The notes beneath the pieces were generated by a model. That model was not told the DNA's origin. It saw only the letters and a program-made list of their open reading frames with translations, and searched no databases. From Candidatus Heimdallarchaeota archaeon (GTDB taxonomy: Archaea > Asgardarchaeota > Heimdallarchaeia > Heimdallarchaeales > Heimdallarchaeaceae), in contig JAUWEG010000009.1 in assembly GCA_030608385.1 (NCBI GenBank), positions 1-42,870 on the forward strand: a DNA stretch of 42,870 nucleotides. Direction: 5' to 3'. The position numbers were made by a program, and so were the translations under genes. Positions 18,201 to 26,173 of this stretch are shown one piece after another; within the stretch, counting starts at the first letter, position 1, and the number at the start of each line of letters is the position of its first letter.

Positions 18201-19816
18201 CTGAAACCTGTTCCTCCGCCACTATTATGAGAAATGAAACCGTTTGCAATGTAAGCGTGTTTCTCAGGAACAGTAAGGTCGAAAACTTCCATTATTCCAA
18301 CTGATTTAATTGCTCGTACTTGAGTATAAAGAATATCTTCTGAGAGTAACAACTCATCGAAAAAATCAGGTTTCATTTCTAGTTTTGTCAGCATCTTTAA
18401 TTTCTGATAGCTTAACTCTCTAATTTCAGAACGATTTACTAAACCACCATATTCCTTGAGAAACTTTATTTTCTCTCCTTTCGGAATTGTACTGTACCAG
18501 TCTCTTATCCTTTGATTTTGATTTGGGATTATTTGACCTCTTTTGAATATATCTTCAGACTTAATGTCTTCTAATCTGTATTTCTTCTTCTTAGAAATAA
18601 AACCTATTTTATTCTTATAATTGATGTAACCAGACTTTGTACATATTGAAATTTGATAAACTCCAGTTGTTTTATTCCTATATTTTCTAGTGGGTATACC
18701 AAGATGAAGTAATGTTATTTGTAAATCACAAATTAGCTTATGTGAACTAGATGTATAAGTGATGTGTCCGGATTTTCTAATACAACCATCTGCATTAAAA
18801 AGACCTTTGAGAAATGCTCTGACGTTTTCTTCACTTGATTCAAGAATTAACTTAGGTATTTCTGCTCTAGATGACTTTTTTTTGAGAAGACCTAAGAAGC
18901 TTAACCATTCTTTTATTTGGACACTTAAAATTCCAACTTCAAATACAGATTCAAATTCAACAGAGGAAGGCATTTTTCCAAACAATATCATAGAAAGGTT
19001 GTTTATTCGGTCTACTACTTCCGCTTCGTGTTTTCCAACTGTAAAACGTATTCCATCCTGATGATTGCTTCCATCTGCAATATATAAACCAATTAACTCG
19101 GATAACTCAGGAGTTAGTTTATCTGGTAGATCGTACAGAATTGGTTTGAAACTTGTTTGGTTTCCTCCTGTTTTGGGAACATATTCGAACTTTGGTAATT
19201 GAATTTTCGAACCCAACCAATTACTTGGTTTTATAATCAACCAATCTCCTTTCTTTAGACTACCTACTTTTTTCCAGCAGCGTTTTCCATCCTTATTCAT
19301 AACTAAGAGTTTATGCAGTTTTGTTCCAGTGATTGAGTAACCATGTGCAGTTTCTACTTTATAGACTGGTTTTTTACCGTTGTAATAAACTTTAGATACA
19401 GAAAAAACTCCTTCATCAGTTTCAACGAGAGAATTAGCTTTTACATTTTTGATTTTTACTAAGCCATCACCTGTCATAACAAGAGAATCTTTAGTTAAGC
19501 ATTGGTGAATTAGCGCACTATGTTTTACAGCATCAAAGATTGAAGACATATCATCTTCTATCGGTAGAACAAAACAAGCACTGAGTTGACCTAGAGCTGT
19601 TCCTGCATTCATAAGTGTTGGTGAATTTGGCAAAAACCTTAGTGATGTCATCAATTCTAAAAATTCTATCCTTTCCTCTTCCGAGCTAGAAATAGAACTT
19701 GCAACACGATTGAACATCTCTTCTGGTGTTTCAATTACTTTGTTATTCTCATCTCTAAGCAGATATCTTTTTTCAAGAACAGTTTGAGCGTTTTTTGATA
19801 ATATTACTTCTGTCAC
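15278..19816 (-). CDS. nrdJ: Adenosylcobalamin-dependent ribonucleotide reductase with two inteins
   Basis: 1512 residues as encoded; removing the two inteins leaves 720, a normal NrdJ size. It reduces ribonucleotides to deoxyribonucleotides with coenzyme B12 as the radical source. Seen: the N-terminal FLPNSPTLMNAG segment; Cys81 (LSAC) and Cys1067 (WESCNLGS) as the redox pair; the NPCGE active-site loop, split by intein 2, with radical Cys1056; and TSIAPTGTISLIAGCSSGIEP. A TSCPD domain (~1385-1480) and a C-terminal zinc-ribbon (CPDC, CRSC) complete it. The start is GTG with AAGGGG upstream. It is divergent from the pilin-like gene at 20158. Confidence 0.96.
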   Translation of the reverse strand: MTEVILSKNAQTVLEKRYLLRDENNKVIETPEEMFNRVASSISSSEEERIEFLELMTSLRFLPNSPTLMNAGTALGQLSACFVLPIEDDMSSIFDAVKHSALIHQCLTKDSLVMTGDGLVKIKNVKANSLVETDEGVFSVSKVYYNGKKPVYKVETAHGYSITGTKLHKLLVMNKDGKRCWKKVGSLKKGDWLIIKPSNWLGSKIQLPKFEYVPKTGGNQTSFKPILYDLPDKLTPELSELIGLYIADGSNHQDGIRFTVGKHEAEVVDRINNLSMILFGKMPSSVEFESVFEVGILSVQIKEWLSFLGLLKKKSSRAEIPKLILESSEENVRAFLKGLFNADGCIRKSGHITYTSSSHKLICDLQITLLHLGIPTRKYRNKTTGVYQISICTKSGYINYKNKIGFISKKKKYRLEDIKSEDIFKRGQIIPNQNQRIRDWYSTIPKGEKIKFLKEYGGLVNRSEIRELSYQKLKMLTKLEMKPDFFDELLLSEDILYTQVRAIKSVGIMEVFDLTVPEKHAYIANGFISHNSGGGTGFSFSKLRPKNDVVKTTGGIASGPLSFMEVFNAATNTVKQGGRRRGANMGILRVDHPDIMEFITCKEDQNRLTNFNLSVAITEHFMKAVEKNEDYDLINPRINKVSGKMNAKEVFNKIVEMAWKNGEPGIVFIDRINKDNPTPELGEIESTNPCLIGETWVTTDKGPKMVHDLVDQKVNILHNGKYLPTTEEGFFSTGYKEILEINTDRGYSIQATANHLVKVVTKKTRNNIDTEWKQVVDLKPDDKLVLSNNRNSRWDYGEGSYAEGYLLGMLLGDGVITETNARIMVWGENQGSQSIRNEVEEHAFNLPHRSDFKGFFRIKNRDEHILKLRALHDLAESYGMSKGSKLLTPLIETTSFDFHIGFLKGLFDADGSVQGTQDKGVSVRLSQSNLNTLRSVQRMLHRMGIASTIYQNRRKVHYKEMPDGKGGHKKYKIKPQHELVISKDNIIYFAEIVGFADVEKQQLLDEKIANYTRDQYRERFLANVTEIIHIGKKEVYDVQIPGENAFSANGICTHNCGELPMLAWESCNLGSINLLQHVKKGKIDWDLLEKSVRTAVRFLDNVIEKNQYILPEIEQITKANRKIGLGIMGFADLLVKLEIRYDSEEGLAKANEVMSFVQKNARDESQVLGEKKGNFPNFNKSIYRDQTENLRNATVTSIAPTGTISLIAGCSSGIEPYYAIAFTRNVLDGKKLFDVNPLFEQNLKDLKIHSEELLEKVSSSNTIQDLEEVPEDLRNIFVTSHDITPEWHIRMQAAFQRYNDNATSKTINFTSTATKEDIANAYMLAYKQGCKGITVYRDGSRKYQVLSTKKPEKQDSKKLTIISEKVEPRPRPEVTVGRTHKIRSGCGNLYVTVNSDETGVCEVFVQVGKSGGCIASQSEAVGRLISLALRSGIKLESIANHLAGIRCPSPNFYQGQTVLSCPDGIAHVLEKYIEGETIVRSNGVIACPDCGSMLEFAEGCFTCRSCGYSKCD
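16652..17749 (-). mobile_element. Intein 2 in NrdJ (366 aa, LAGLIDADG) at the catalytic cysteine
   Basis: Residues 690-1055 of the precursor. It begins CLIGETWV after ESTNP and ends NAFSANGICTHN, directly before CGELPM. The +1 residue is therefore the RNR radical cysteine (Cys1056). The block B TANH motif (752-755) and terminal His-Asn are intact. YLLGMLLGDG (~805-814) and FLKGLFDADG (~903-912) are the two LAGLIDADG helices. It clearly differs in sequence and length from intein 1 and is inserted at a well-known RNR intein site. Confidence 0.95.
18224..19501 (-). mobile_element. Intein 1 in NrdJ (426 aa, LAGLIDADG)
   Basis: Residues 106-531 of the precursor. It begins with Cys (CLTKDSLV) after ALIHQ and ends HAYIANGFISHN, followed by Ser of the downstream extein (SGGGTGFSFS), so splicing uses Cys1, the terminal His-Asn pair and Ser+1. 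The block B TxxH is present as TKLH (residues 165-168). Two LAGLIDADG motifs, LIGLYIADGS (~241-250) and FLKGLFNADG (~344-353), mark a homing endonuclease. Removal joins ALIHQ to SGGGTG, restoring a conserved RNR segment. All splicing residues look intact. Confidence 0.95.
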
Positions 19817-20157
19817 AATAACCCCTTTCTTAGTTTATTTTTACTTTGGTTTATAAACCCCGACGAGTTTTTTGACTTGTTGCATGATTTTACAAAATCG
19901 AAACTACAAGTAAGTATAATAAAGGATTCGAAACGATATTTAAGCCTTTACAACATTCATCTATTGGAGAGTTCAACCTCTCTAAGTAGCGTAGAAATCC
20001 GACAAAAATAATACGCGAAAATTACAGAAACGAGATTGGTTTTAAATCAATTAAAAATACTATGGACAAAAATCATGCCTTACACAAAACATATGTCCAA
20101 CTGTGATGGAGAATTCCGATAAACTTTAATTTATGCAAGTTATATTAGTTCCATACA
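19817..20157. other. Divergent intergenic region between nrdJ and the pilus block
   Basis: 341 bases without a gene. It holds the nrdJ TATA palindrome (19848-19859), a small hairpin GAGAG/CTCTC around 19970-19985, and AT-rich DNA before the pilin-like gene at 20158, with a possible TATA-like stretch near 20125-20135. I see no tRNA, riboswitch-sized conserved structure or small ORF with a ribosome binding site. A cobalamin riboswitch was looked for because NrdJ needs B12, but no B12-box was recognised. Confidence 0.5.
19848..19859 (-). promoter_or_regulatory. Palindromic TATA-like box upstream of nrdJ
   Basis: GGTTTATAAACC is a perfect 12-base palindrome whose centre reads as an archaeal TATA element. 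It lies 32-43 bases before the GTG start of nrdJ, so transcription would begin roughly 10 bases before the start codon and include the AAGGGG ribosome binding site. The palindrome might also serve as an operator; this is an inference from position. Confidence 0.4.
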
Positions 20158-21018
20158 ATGAAATTCAGAATGAATCGAAGAGCATTATCTCCAATAATCT
20201 CAGTTGTATTAATGTTTGCTCTAATAACTGCTGCAATAGGGATTTCTTTAGTCTACATGATGCCCAGCATAAGCCAATTCAAAGATAAAAGTTACAATAA
20301 TAGCAGTAACCTATATTTCATAGCTCTAGATGCCACTATACAAGATCTAATTCAAAGTCTTCCTCCTGCAAGTTCTGACTTCCTATATGTACAAGAAGAA
20401 GGAACTATTCAGTTAGTTGAAGATTGGGCTTTTACATTCATTCTGAAAGATATTTTAGGAGCTCAAAATATTTTGGTTTTACAAGATAATGTTACGAGAA
20501 TCATTCATCGTAGTACAGCTGTCGGAGATTACGACGAAGGAGAGCATAGATATATAGTTGGTCCTCAAAATCAAGACTATCTGTTTCTCAATGGAAGTAG
20601 TACAGTTTACAATGACATAGCAGTTGTAAACACCTCAAGAGCATTATACGAACCTGCATTTCTAGAATTAGCACTCTATTATAGATATACTCTATCTACT
20701 GAATATGTTGTTTCAGGAATTGAGGAAATCTATTACATGGACATTATTAATGTGAAGTTTGTTAAAGATGATTCTATCTCATTATTTAGCGAAACTCAGA
20801 AATATGTCAATATTCAACTAACCTATGCAGGAACTGAAACACAATATCTTGGTGAGTTTGAATATAGTAATGATATGCAAGGTGAAATAACCTTGATAAA
20901 CCAATATAGATATCAACTAAATGAGTATCCTATATATTTCCCAGCAAATCCAACTTATCTAGCGCATAGGATTGTCGCAAATCTAATAAATATAATAATA
21001 AACGTATCATTAAGTTAA
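20158..21018 (+). CDS. Archaeal type IV pilin/archaellin-like protein
   Basis: 286 residues with a class III signal-like N-terminus: positively charged MKFRMNRRA, then SPIISVVLMFALITAAIGI as the hydrophobic pilin helix. The rest is a strand-rich domain with several potential N-glycosylation sites, as in archaeal pilins or minor pilins. Prepilin peptidase should cleave near the RRALSP junction, leaving the hydrophobic helix at the new N-terminus. An internal ATG four residues on is an alternative start. It is first in a + strand run with the protein at 21029 and the secretion ATPase at 21571. Confidence 0.8.
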   Translation: MKFRMNRRALSPIISVVLMFALITAAIGISLVYMMPSISQFKDKSYNNSSNLYFIALDATIQDLIQSLPPASSDFLYVQEEGTIQLVEDWAFTFILKDILGAQNILVLQDNVTRIIHRSTAVGDYDEGEHRYIVGPQNQDYLFLNGSSTVYNDIAVVNTSRALYEPAFLELALYYRYTLSTEYVVSGIEEIYYMDIINVKFVKDDSISLFSETQKYVNIQLTYAGTETQYLGEFEYSNDMQGEITLINQYRYQLNEYPIYFPANPTYLAHRIVANLINIIINVSLS

Positions 21019-21028
21019 GGAGAGTTTC

Positions 21029-21493
21029 ATGCCAAGCGAATATATCATGTACCTATCTATTCTTCTTGTTGGAACACTTGCTATAGCAGGTATAGCAGTT
21101 ACAATGGTTGCCATAAATAATACAATGGAAGAAACAGCTCTTAAAACGAATATGGAAAACATATTACAAAATATGGCGGAAACGATTCACAATCTATTAA
21201 ACGAAGGTCAGAATCAGATTAACCTAGGAGCCATTTCTATAAACATGCAACGACCGTTAACGCTACCTCAAGAAATTCAAAACGAAGCTTATGAAATAGA
21301 GGTTTTATCTTCAGAGAATACTTACTCACTTAAAGCATCTGTAATAAAAAATGAGGATATTTTTGTTACTGTGTCCTTGTTTATCGATCCTAGTGTTTTA
21401 ACCATATCTGGAACAATATCAAGCTTGAATTCATCACCAACAATTATATACGTGTATGATGGAGCAGATATCAGCATATCCCTAGTTGATTAG
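21029..21493 (+). CDS. Small membrane-anchored pilus accessory protein
   Basis: 154 residues with one N-terminal transmembrane helix (YLSILLVGTLAIAGIAVTMV), a helical linker and an outer strand-rich domain. That plan is shared by archaeal minor pilins and the FlaF/FlaG stator-type proteins of archaella; the sequence alone does not decide. There is no clear charged prepilin leader. A GGAGAG ribosome binding site lies before the ATG, 10 bases after the upstream pilin-like gene, so the two are co-transcribed. Confidence 0.7.
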   Translation: MPSEYIMYLSILLVGTLAIAGIAVTMVAINNTMEETALKTNMENILQNMAETIHNLLNEGQNQINLGAISINMQRPLTLPQEIQNEAYEIEVLSSENTYSLKASVIKNEDIFVTVSLFIDPSVLTISGTISSLNSSPTIIYVYDGADISISLVD

Positions 21494-21540
21494 TATTTTC
21501 TCATTATTTCTTATATTTTTTACCTAATATGAAAAATAAC

Positions 21541-21549
21541 TTTAAAAAG
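21541..21549 (+). promoter_or_regulatory. TATA-like box before secretion ATPase gene
   Basis: CTTTAAAAAG lies about 25-30 bases before the ATG at 21571. The spacing suggests that the ATPase gene has its own promoter and a very short or absent leader, although it follows two pilus genes on the same strand. Confidence 0.35.
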
Positions 21550-21570
21550 AGTAGTACATATAATTAATTC

Positions 21571-23106
21571 ATGCAAGATGATACTGGTGAAGCCTTTGTT
21601 GATACAGCAGCAGTTCCAATTCTTGAAGAGACATATCCAGTAAGCCCTCCATTCTCTTACGTTTTGATACAAACTGATCCTACCACCAAGCGTACACAAT
21701 ATATGATAGTAGAAATTCCTCTTGATAGTAAGGAAACAGCTATTTATAACAAAATATTCTCTATTATGGTAGATGAATTGGACGTTGATTTTACTGTATT
21801 GAAATCAACTGAAAAGGCTGAAGAATTTTTGAAGAAGAAAATAGTTGATATCATTAAACGTTATCGTATTTCGTTGAATGAATCACAATTTGAGAAGATT
21901 ATGTACTACCTTACAAGAGATTTGATTGGATATGGGAAGATTCAGCCCTTTATGCTTGATCCTAACATTGAAGATATTTCTTGTGATGGGACTGGTATCC
22001 CAATTTATGTTTGGCATAGAAAATATGAATCTATTGCAACCAACATCTCATTTGATACAGATGAAGAGTTAGATAGTTTTATCATAAAACTAGCTCAACG
22101 TGCAAACAGACATATAAGCATTGCAAATCCCCTGTTAGATGCATCTTTACCTGATGGAAGCAGAATACAACTAACCTATGGAAAAGAAGTAACTCAACGA
22201 GGATCTACATTTACTGCAAGAAAATTCAAATCAGATCCGTTTACAATTACAGACTTAATTCTTTACAACACAATAGATCAGGATATTGCAGCATATTATT
22301 GGTTTACAATGGAACACAATATTAGTACAATGATTGCTGGTGGTACTGCAGCAGGAAAAACCACTTTGTTGAATACTATTGCTATGATGATTAAACCTGA
22401 TCTGAAGGTAGTTACAATTGAAGATACAGCAGAATTGAATTTAGCCCATGAAAACTGGATTCCAAGTGTTGTTCGTTCTGGTTTTGGAGAAACAACCGAA
22501 ACAGGATACAGAAGAGGACAAATCTCGATGTTTGAATTAGTTCGTGCAGCAATGAGACAAAGACCAGATTATATTATTGTGGGTGAAATCAGAGGAGACG
22601 AAGCCTACGCGATGTTTCAAGCGATGAGTACAGGTCATAGGGGTTTAGGTACTATTCATGGTGATTCTGTGGAAGGGGTAATTCATAGGTTAGAAAGCAA
22701 ACCAATGAATATTCCAAGATCAATGATGAAATCATTAGATTTGATTCATGTTATAAGAAAAGTAAGAATACAATCCAAATTTGCACGTCGTACTCAATCA
22801 GTTACTGAATTGATAGGTTTAGATCCAGTTACTGAAGAAATTCTAACAAACAAACTCTATCAATGGAATCCAAAGGATGATACATTCATTTACTTCGGAA
22901 GAAGTTATGTATTAGAAAAAATTATGGGAAATACTGGAATAACTGAACAAGAAATCTTTGACGAACTCGAAAGAAGAAAAACCATCTTAAGATGGATGGT
23001 CAAAAAGAGAATACGTTACTTCGAAGATGTAGCTTCTGTTATCCAAGAATATAATTCTGACCCAGATAGAACTCTTGAAAAGGCAAGAAAGGGTCTCAAA
23101 GCATAA
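21571..23106 (+). CDS. Type II/IV secretion ATPase (FlaI/TadA/PilB family)
   Basis: 511 residues. This cytoplasmic hexameric ATPase drives assembly of pilin filaments. Seen: an N-terminal domain ending in YGKIQPFMLDP; Walker A GGTAAGKTT at 257-265; the Asp box IEDTAELN (~283-290); Walker B YIIVGEIRG (334-342); and the His box GHRGLGTIHGDS (355-366). Archaeal FlaI (ArlI) and Tad-type ATPases share these. It is the only ATPase of this type in the window and must serve the two platform proteins encoded on the other strand at 26623-28424. A hairpin plus T-run follows the stop. Confidence 0.93.
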   Translation: MQDDTGEAFVDTAAVPILEETYPVSPPFSYVLIQTDPTTKRTQYMIVEIPLDSKETAIYNKIFSIMVDELDVDFTVLKSTEKAEEFLKKKIVDIIKRYRISLNESQFEKIMYYLTRDLIGYGKIQPFMLDPNIEDISCDGTGIPIYVWHRKYESIATNISFDTDEELDSFIIKLAQRANRHISIANPLLDASLPDGSRIQLTYGKEVTQRGSTFTARKFKSDPFTITDLILYNTIDQDIAAYYWFTMEHNISTMIAGGTAAGKTTLLNTIAMMIKPDLKVVTIEDTAELNLAHENWIPSVVRSGFGETTETGYRRGQISMFELVRAAMRQRPDYIIVGEIRGDEAYAMFQAMSTGHRGLGTIHGDSVEGVIHRLESKPMNIPRSMMKSLDLIHVIRKVRIQSKFARRTQSVTELIGLDPVTEEILTNKLYQWNPKDDTFIYFGRSYVLEKIMGNTGITEQEIFDELERRKTILRWMVKKRIRYFEDVASVIQEYNSDPDRTLEKARKGLKA

Positions 23107-23107
23107 G

Positions 23108-23127
23108 AAGACTATTTAGTCTTTTTT
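23108..23127 (+). terminator. Hairpin with T-run after secretion ATPase gene
   Basis: AAGACT (23108-23113), a four-base loop and AGTCTT (23118-23123) form a perfect 6-bp stem directly after the stop codon, followed by TTTT and a T-rich stretch. This is the layout of an intrinsic-type terminator and separates the pilus run from the heat-shock gene. Confidence 0.65.
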
Positions 23128-23149
23128 ATTTTATTTTTCTTCAAATAAG

Positions 23150-23162
23150 TGTATTTATATAC
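23150..23162 (+). promoter_or_regulatory. TATA-like box before small heat-shock protein gene
   Basis: TGTATTTATATAC sits 44-56 bases before the ATG at 23206. It is the best TATA match in the 99-base gap, lies after the terminator hairpin, and gives a leader of about 20-25 bases with a GGTG ribosome binding site. Confidence 0.45.
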
Positions 23163-23205
23163 AAAGATATCTATTTTTTTCTCGACGATTAGGTGTTGGT
23201 TTATC

Positions 23206-23832
23206 ATGAATCCAGAGGATAACGATAAAAAAAAGAAGAAGAAAACTCCTGATGATTATAAAAATCCATTTGATTTCTTTGGAAGCGATGAATTTGATAT
23301 GAATAAAATCATGGAAGAGTTCATTCCCTTCATGAAAGGTTCTTCATTTGGGAAAATGATTGATGAAATGTTGAAGAATCTTATGAGTAATTTTGAGGGT
23401 GGATTGGATCCAAGTATGTTAGAAAATATGTCAAACAATCCTTTTGTTTATGGTTTTAAAATTGGAGTAGATGAAGATGGAAAACCAAACTTCAATCAAT
23501 TTGGAAATCTTAAACCCAAAGCGTATGGAGATATTGAAACTTCAGATACTAGAGAACCTTTAATAGATGTTTTTAAGGAAAAAGATTTAGTAAGAGTTAT
23601 TGCAGAAGTTCCAGGAATTAATAAGGGAGACATAAGTCTGACAGGAACTGAAGAAACACTCAGAATCATAGCTCATTCTGAATCAAGAAAATACGAAAAA
23701 GCAGTAAGTCTTCCTGCCCCTGTAGATATATCAACTGCTAAAGCAAAATACAAAAACGGAGTTTTGGAAGTTATCATTAAGAGAAAGAAAGACGCAAAGG
23801 AAGATGAAGGACATAAAATAGATGTAGAATAG
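23206..23832 (+). CDS. Hsp20/alpha-crystallin family small heat-shock protein
   Basis: 208 residues from the ATG at 23206; the frame is open from 23149 but the upstream part overlies the promoter. The alpha-crystallin domain is residues ~116-194: REPLIDVF, VIAEVPGI, and AKYKNGVLEVIIKR with the conserved GVL. The C-terminal KIDV fits the IxV tail that docks oligomers. The N-terminus is a Lys-rich stretch followed by a ~90-residue Met/Phe-rich region longer than in many archaeal Hsp20s. It acts as an ATP-independent holdase. It has its own promoter and is convergent with the minus-strand pilin operon, so the pilus genes may not share its regulation. Confidence 0.9.
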   Translation: MNPEDNDKKKKKKTPDDYKNPFDFFGSDEFDMNKIMEEFIPFMKGSSFGKMIDEMLKNLMSNFEGGLDPSMLENMSNNPFVYGFKIGVDEDGKPNFNQFGNLKPKAYGDIETSDTREPLIDVFKEKDLVRVIAEVPGINKGDISLTGTEETLRIIAHSESRKYEKAVSLPAPVDISTAKAKYKNGVLEVIIKRKKDAKEDEGHKIDVE

Positions 23833-23857
23833 GTTTTCGCTCTTCTTCTCCTTCCAC

Positions 23858-24538
23858 TTAAATTTCTAACCATAACCAGATGTTATGAGGTAACAATGCT
23901 GTTATCATTTGTCCTGAAGCTAGATCAGCTGAATATCTACCATCACCTAAGTTTGTTACAGATGTACTAGGCGAAATAGCAACAATTCCATTGTTTACCA
24001 TTGTTTTAACTCCATTTGCTTCTTTGTAAAGATAAACATAATTCAAATTACCAATAGTTCCAGATGTTTCCATGAAATAAGTAGTATTAAGATGAATTAC
24101 ACTATCATAGTATAGGTCTAAACTGTTAATGTGGATTGAAACTTCAACCTCAAAATGAATGTACACAGGATTAAGTGCAGTGCTACTATTCGCGATAATT
24201 AGATTAACATTATCATAAGTTAAGATAGATGGAAGGTTGTGATCATCCAGATAAGCTTCGATTAGTTCCATTCCTTCATCCATTATGGTTAGAACATCAT
24301 TCCGAGATGCCCCCAAAGACAACTGAGATAAAGCAACATTTGATAAGTCATCTATTGCGTTGAGACTATTATCTAAATAATCATACAATTGTTGCTGATT
24401 TGGTGCTGGATTGATGTAAGGACTTTGTGTTATTTGGAATATAGTTGCAGATATAATAATGAGAAAAATAAGTATTGTAATAGACAAGAGCAAGAAAACC
24501 TGTCCTCGTTTGTTTTTAGTGAGAGATACTTTCTTCAT
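23858..24538 (-). CDS. Pilin-like membrane protein, last gene of pilus operon
   Basis: 226 residues. The N-terminus MKKVSLTKNKRGQVFLLLSITILIF has a basic leader, a GQ prepilin-type junction and a long hydrophobic helix; the rest is an Asn/Ser/Thr-rich outer domain. A GTG at 24547 opens the frame, but it is part of the AAAGGTG ribosome binding site for the ATG at 24538, which I chose. The upstream pilin gene stops one base before this ATG. No archaellin family is recognised with certainty; minor pilin is the best description. Confidence 0.75.
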   Translation of the reverse strand: MKKVSLTKNKRGQVFLLLSITILIFLIIISATIFQITQSPYINPAPNQQQLYDYLDNSLNAIDDLSNVALSQLSLGASRNDVLTIMDEGMELIEAYLDDHNLPSILTYDNVNLIIANSSTALNPVYIHFEVEVSIHINSLDLYYDSVIHLNTTYFMETSGTIGNLNYVYLYKEANGVKTMVNNGIVAISPSTSVTNLGDGRYSADLASGQMITALLPHNIWLWLEI

Positions 24539-24539
24539 C

Positions 24540-25007
24540 TTAAACACCTTTTAACCATACTTTTAGATGAATGGTACATGGAATCAATTCGCCATTCACT
24601 TCTGAGATAAGATAATCAATACCTATAGCTTCCGCAGAAGGTGCTAGATGTTGATTTATCCAACTCCCTGATATTTCTAAGCTTGTAGTGAGGTTTTCAT
24701 AATATAGATTAAATTCACCATTGTCGGGTAATGAGCCATAAATTGCTTGCTCAATAACCGTTCGATAGTAAGTTATGTTTGCGCTTTGACTATTTAGAAC
24801 GGAATAAATATAACCATCAAGTACATTCTGATTATCCAACAATTTTAGAGCTGTATATACTTCCTCTTGGTAATTTGCTTCTATTGGTGGCTGTGTAGCA
24901 ATTTGAACTTCATACAAAGCAGTTACCATGATTATCATAACAGATACAGCGATAAACGCTTCTATGATGAAAAGTTGTGCTTTTCTATTCTTTGTTAGTT
25001 TCTTCAT
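24540..25007 (-). CDS. Pilin-like membrane protein
   Basis: 155 residues: basic leader MKKLTKNRKAQ, then LFIIEAFIAVSVMIIMVTAL as a single hydrophobic helix, then a small outer domain. The KAQ junction resembles the RGQ of the next gene. A GGTGAT ribosome binding site is spaced five bases from the ATG, and only four bases separate it from the upstream gene's stop. Position and plan make it a minor pilin of the locus; no closer family is recognised. Confidence 0.72.
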   Translation of the reverse strand: MKKLTKNRKAQLFIIEAFIAVSVMIIMVTALYEVQIATQPPIEANYQEEVYTALKLLDNQNVLDGYIYSVLNSQSANITYYRTVIEQAIYGSLPDNGEFNLYYENLTTSLEISGSWINQHLAPSAEAIGIDYLISEVNGELIPCTIHLKVWLKGV

Positions 25008-25011
25008 TGTA

Positions 25012-26169
25012 TCACCAGTACCAAATTTGACATTTTAGAAGTACATTTCTAATAGTAAACATTTTAGTTTTTGAAATGTAAGTTTGTTGATCTTGAAAAG
25101 AGGAATGTGCGAATATTCCACCGTGAATGGAATTTTGAAACATAGGAACGCCAATGTAACCTGCAGAATATGTTGATTCAGCTCTCTCATTTACTACAAC
25201 AACAGCTAATCCATTAGTGGTTATCGAAATACCTGTTCCTAAATATATCTCGCCTTCAGCTGTTGTTTCTTGAGTTAAATTCTGCTTATGATGGTCTACC
25301 CCTAAATCTGAAAAAGGAAACACAACAATTGCATGAGCCTCATCACTCAACACACTTCGTTCAACAGTTACATCTACTGCTGAACCAGGTGAGTTTGTAT
25401 TTTCTTTAACAAAAGGTCGAAAATCAAAATCAACAAAGTAATACTCAAGACCACTACTTTCTCTAACCAATCTTTTAACAATATAATCTTGATAAATTCC
25501 CCCAACTTGAGCAAATATAACTATTGTATAATAATCTGTTTCGGGAGCGATTAATGTTGCTCTGAAGCTTATGGAACCAGAAATATCCTTGGTAGTTGTA
25601 TAGTTTGAGACCACATTGTTATTATTATCAATCGCAAAAGCCCAAATTTCAGCACCTTCTATTAGGGTTTGATATTCATTAACTTCACCATAAAGATTGA
25701 TTTCACCGAAAGCAGCAGTATAATCATTAATGGAAATTGAAATTGGAGAATATATACTGACAGCGAAATCGCGGATCATGCCGTACGCTACTTTTACATT
25801 CAGGTAGTTTATTGTCCAATAAGAGGAGAGATCACTAGTCAGCCTATTTATTTTTGTGAAGTCAAGACCATTTACTCCCATCAGACCCAGTCTAAAATCT
25901 GTTAAAGATTCAGTAGCAATGGTCCCCCAATTAGCTGGATTACCCTTAGAAGAGAAAATATTACTATATAATTTGTTCAATTCTTGTTCTTGAGAATAGG
26001 TTTCCATCTGCACTAAAGAAGGAATTAATAAATTTGAAAGAACAATAATTACTTGGCTAAAAGCTATAACAAAGATTAGAAGAGCTAATGAAAAATCAAC
26101 ACCTCTTATCTGAGCTTTACTTCCCTTAAGGAAAGCTTTCAAACCTTTCTTCTTATTTTTTTCTTTCAA
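25012..26169 (-). CDS. Large pilin-like membrane protein, TTG start
   Basis: The frame is open to 26241, which would overlap the upstream coiled-coil gene. Instead, AAAGGAG ends that gene and is spaced nine bases from a TTG at 26169, four bases after its stop, so I place the start there (385 aa). A Lys-rich segment (KEKNKKKGLKAFLKGSKAQ) precedes RGVDFSLALLIFVIAFSQVII, a prepilin-like hydrophobic helix, followed by ~300 residues of outer strand-rich domain, which may include an Ig-like part near residues 160-250. It is a candidate major or adhesive subunit; I do not recognise a family. Confidence 0.72.
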   Translation of the reverse strand: MKEKNKKKGLKAFLKGSKAQIRGVDFSLALLIFVIAFSQVIIVLSNLLIPSLVQMETYSQEQELNKLYSNIFSSKGNPANWGTIATESLTDFRLGLMGVNGLDFTKINRLTSDLSSYWTINYLNVKVAYGMIRDFAVSIYSPISISINDYTAAFGEINLYGEVNEYQTLIEGAEIWAFAIDNNNNVVSNYTTTKDISGSISFRATLIAPETDYYTIVIFAQVGGIYQDYIVKRLVRESSGLEYYFVDFDFRPFVKENTNSPGSAVDVTVERSVLSDEAHAIVVFPFSDLGVDHHKQNLTQETTAEGEIYLGTGISITTNGLAVVVVNERAESTYSAGYIGVPMFQNSIHGGIFAHSSFQDQQTYISKTKMFTIRNVLLKCQIWYW

Positions 26170-26173
26170 TTCT

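Noticed and set aside
18759-19061. Plus-strand 100-aa frame inside nrdJ intein 1
   Set aside because: It is antisense to a clearly coding intein and shows no family resemblance or start signal.
19964-19990. GAGAG/CTCTC hairpin as an RNA gene
   Set aside because: A 5-bp stem alone is common in this DNA and shows no tRNA or other RNA-gene context.
19817-20157. Possible cobalamin riboswitch before B12-dependent nrdJ
   Set aside because: No conserved B12-box or matching multi-stem layout was seen; only a short hairpin and a palindromic TATA box are present.
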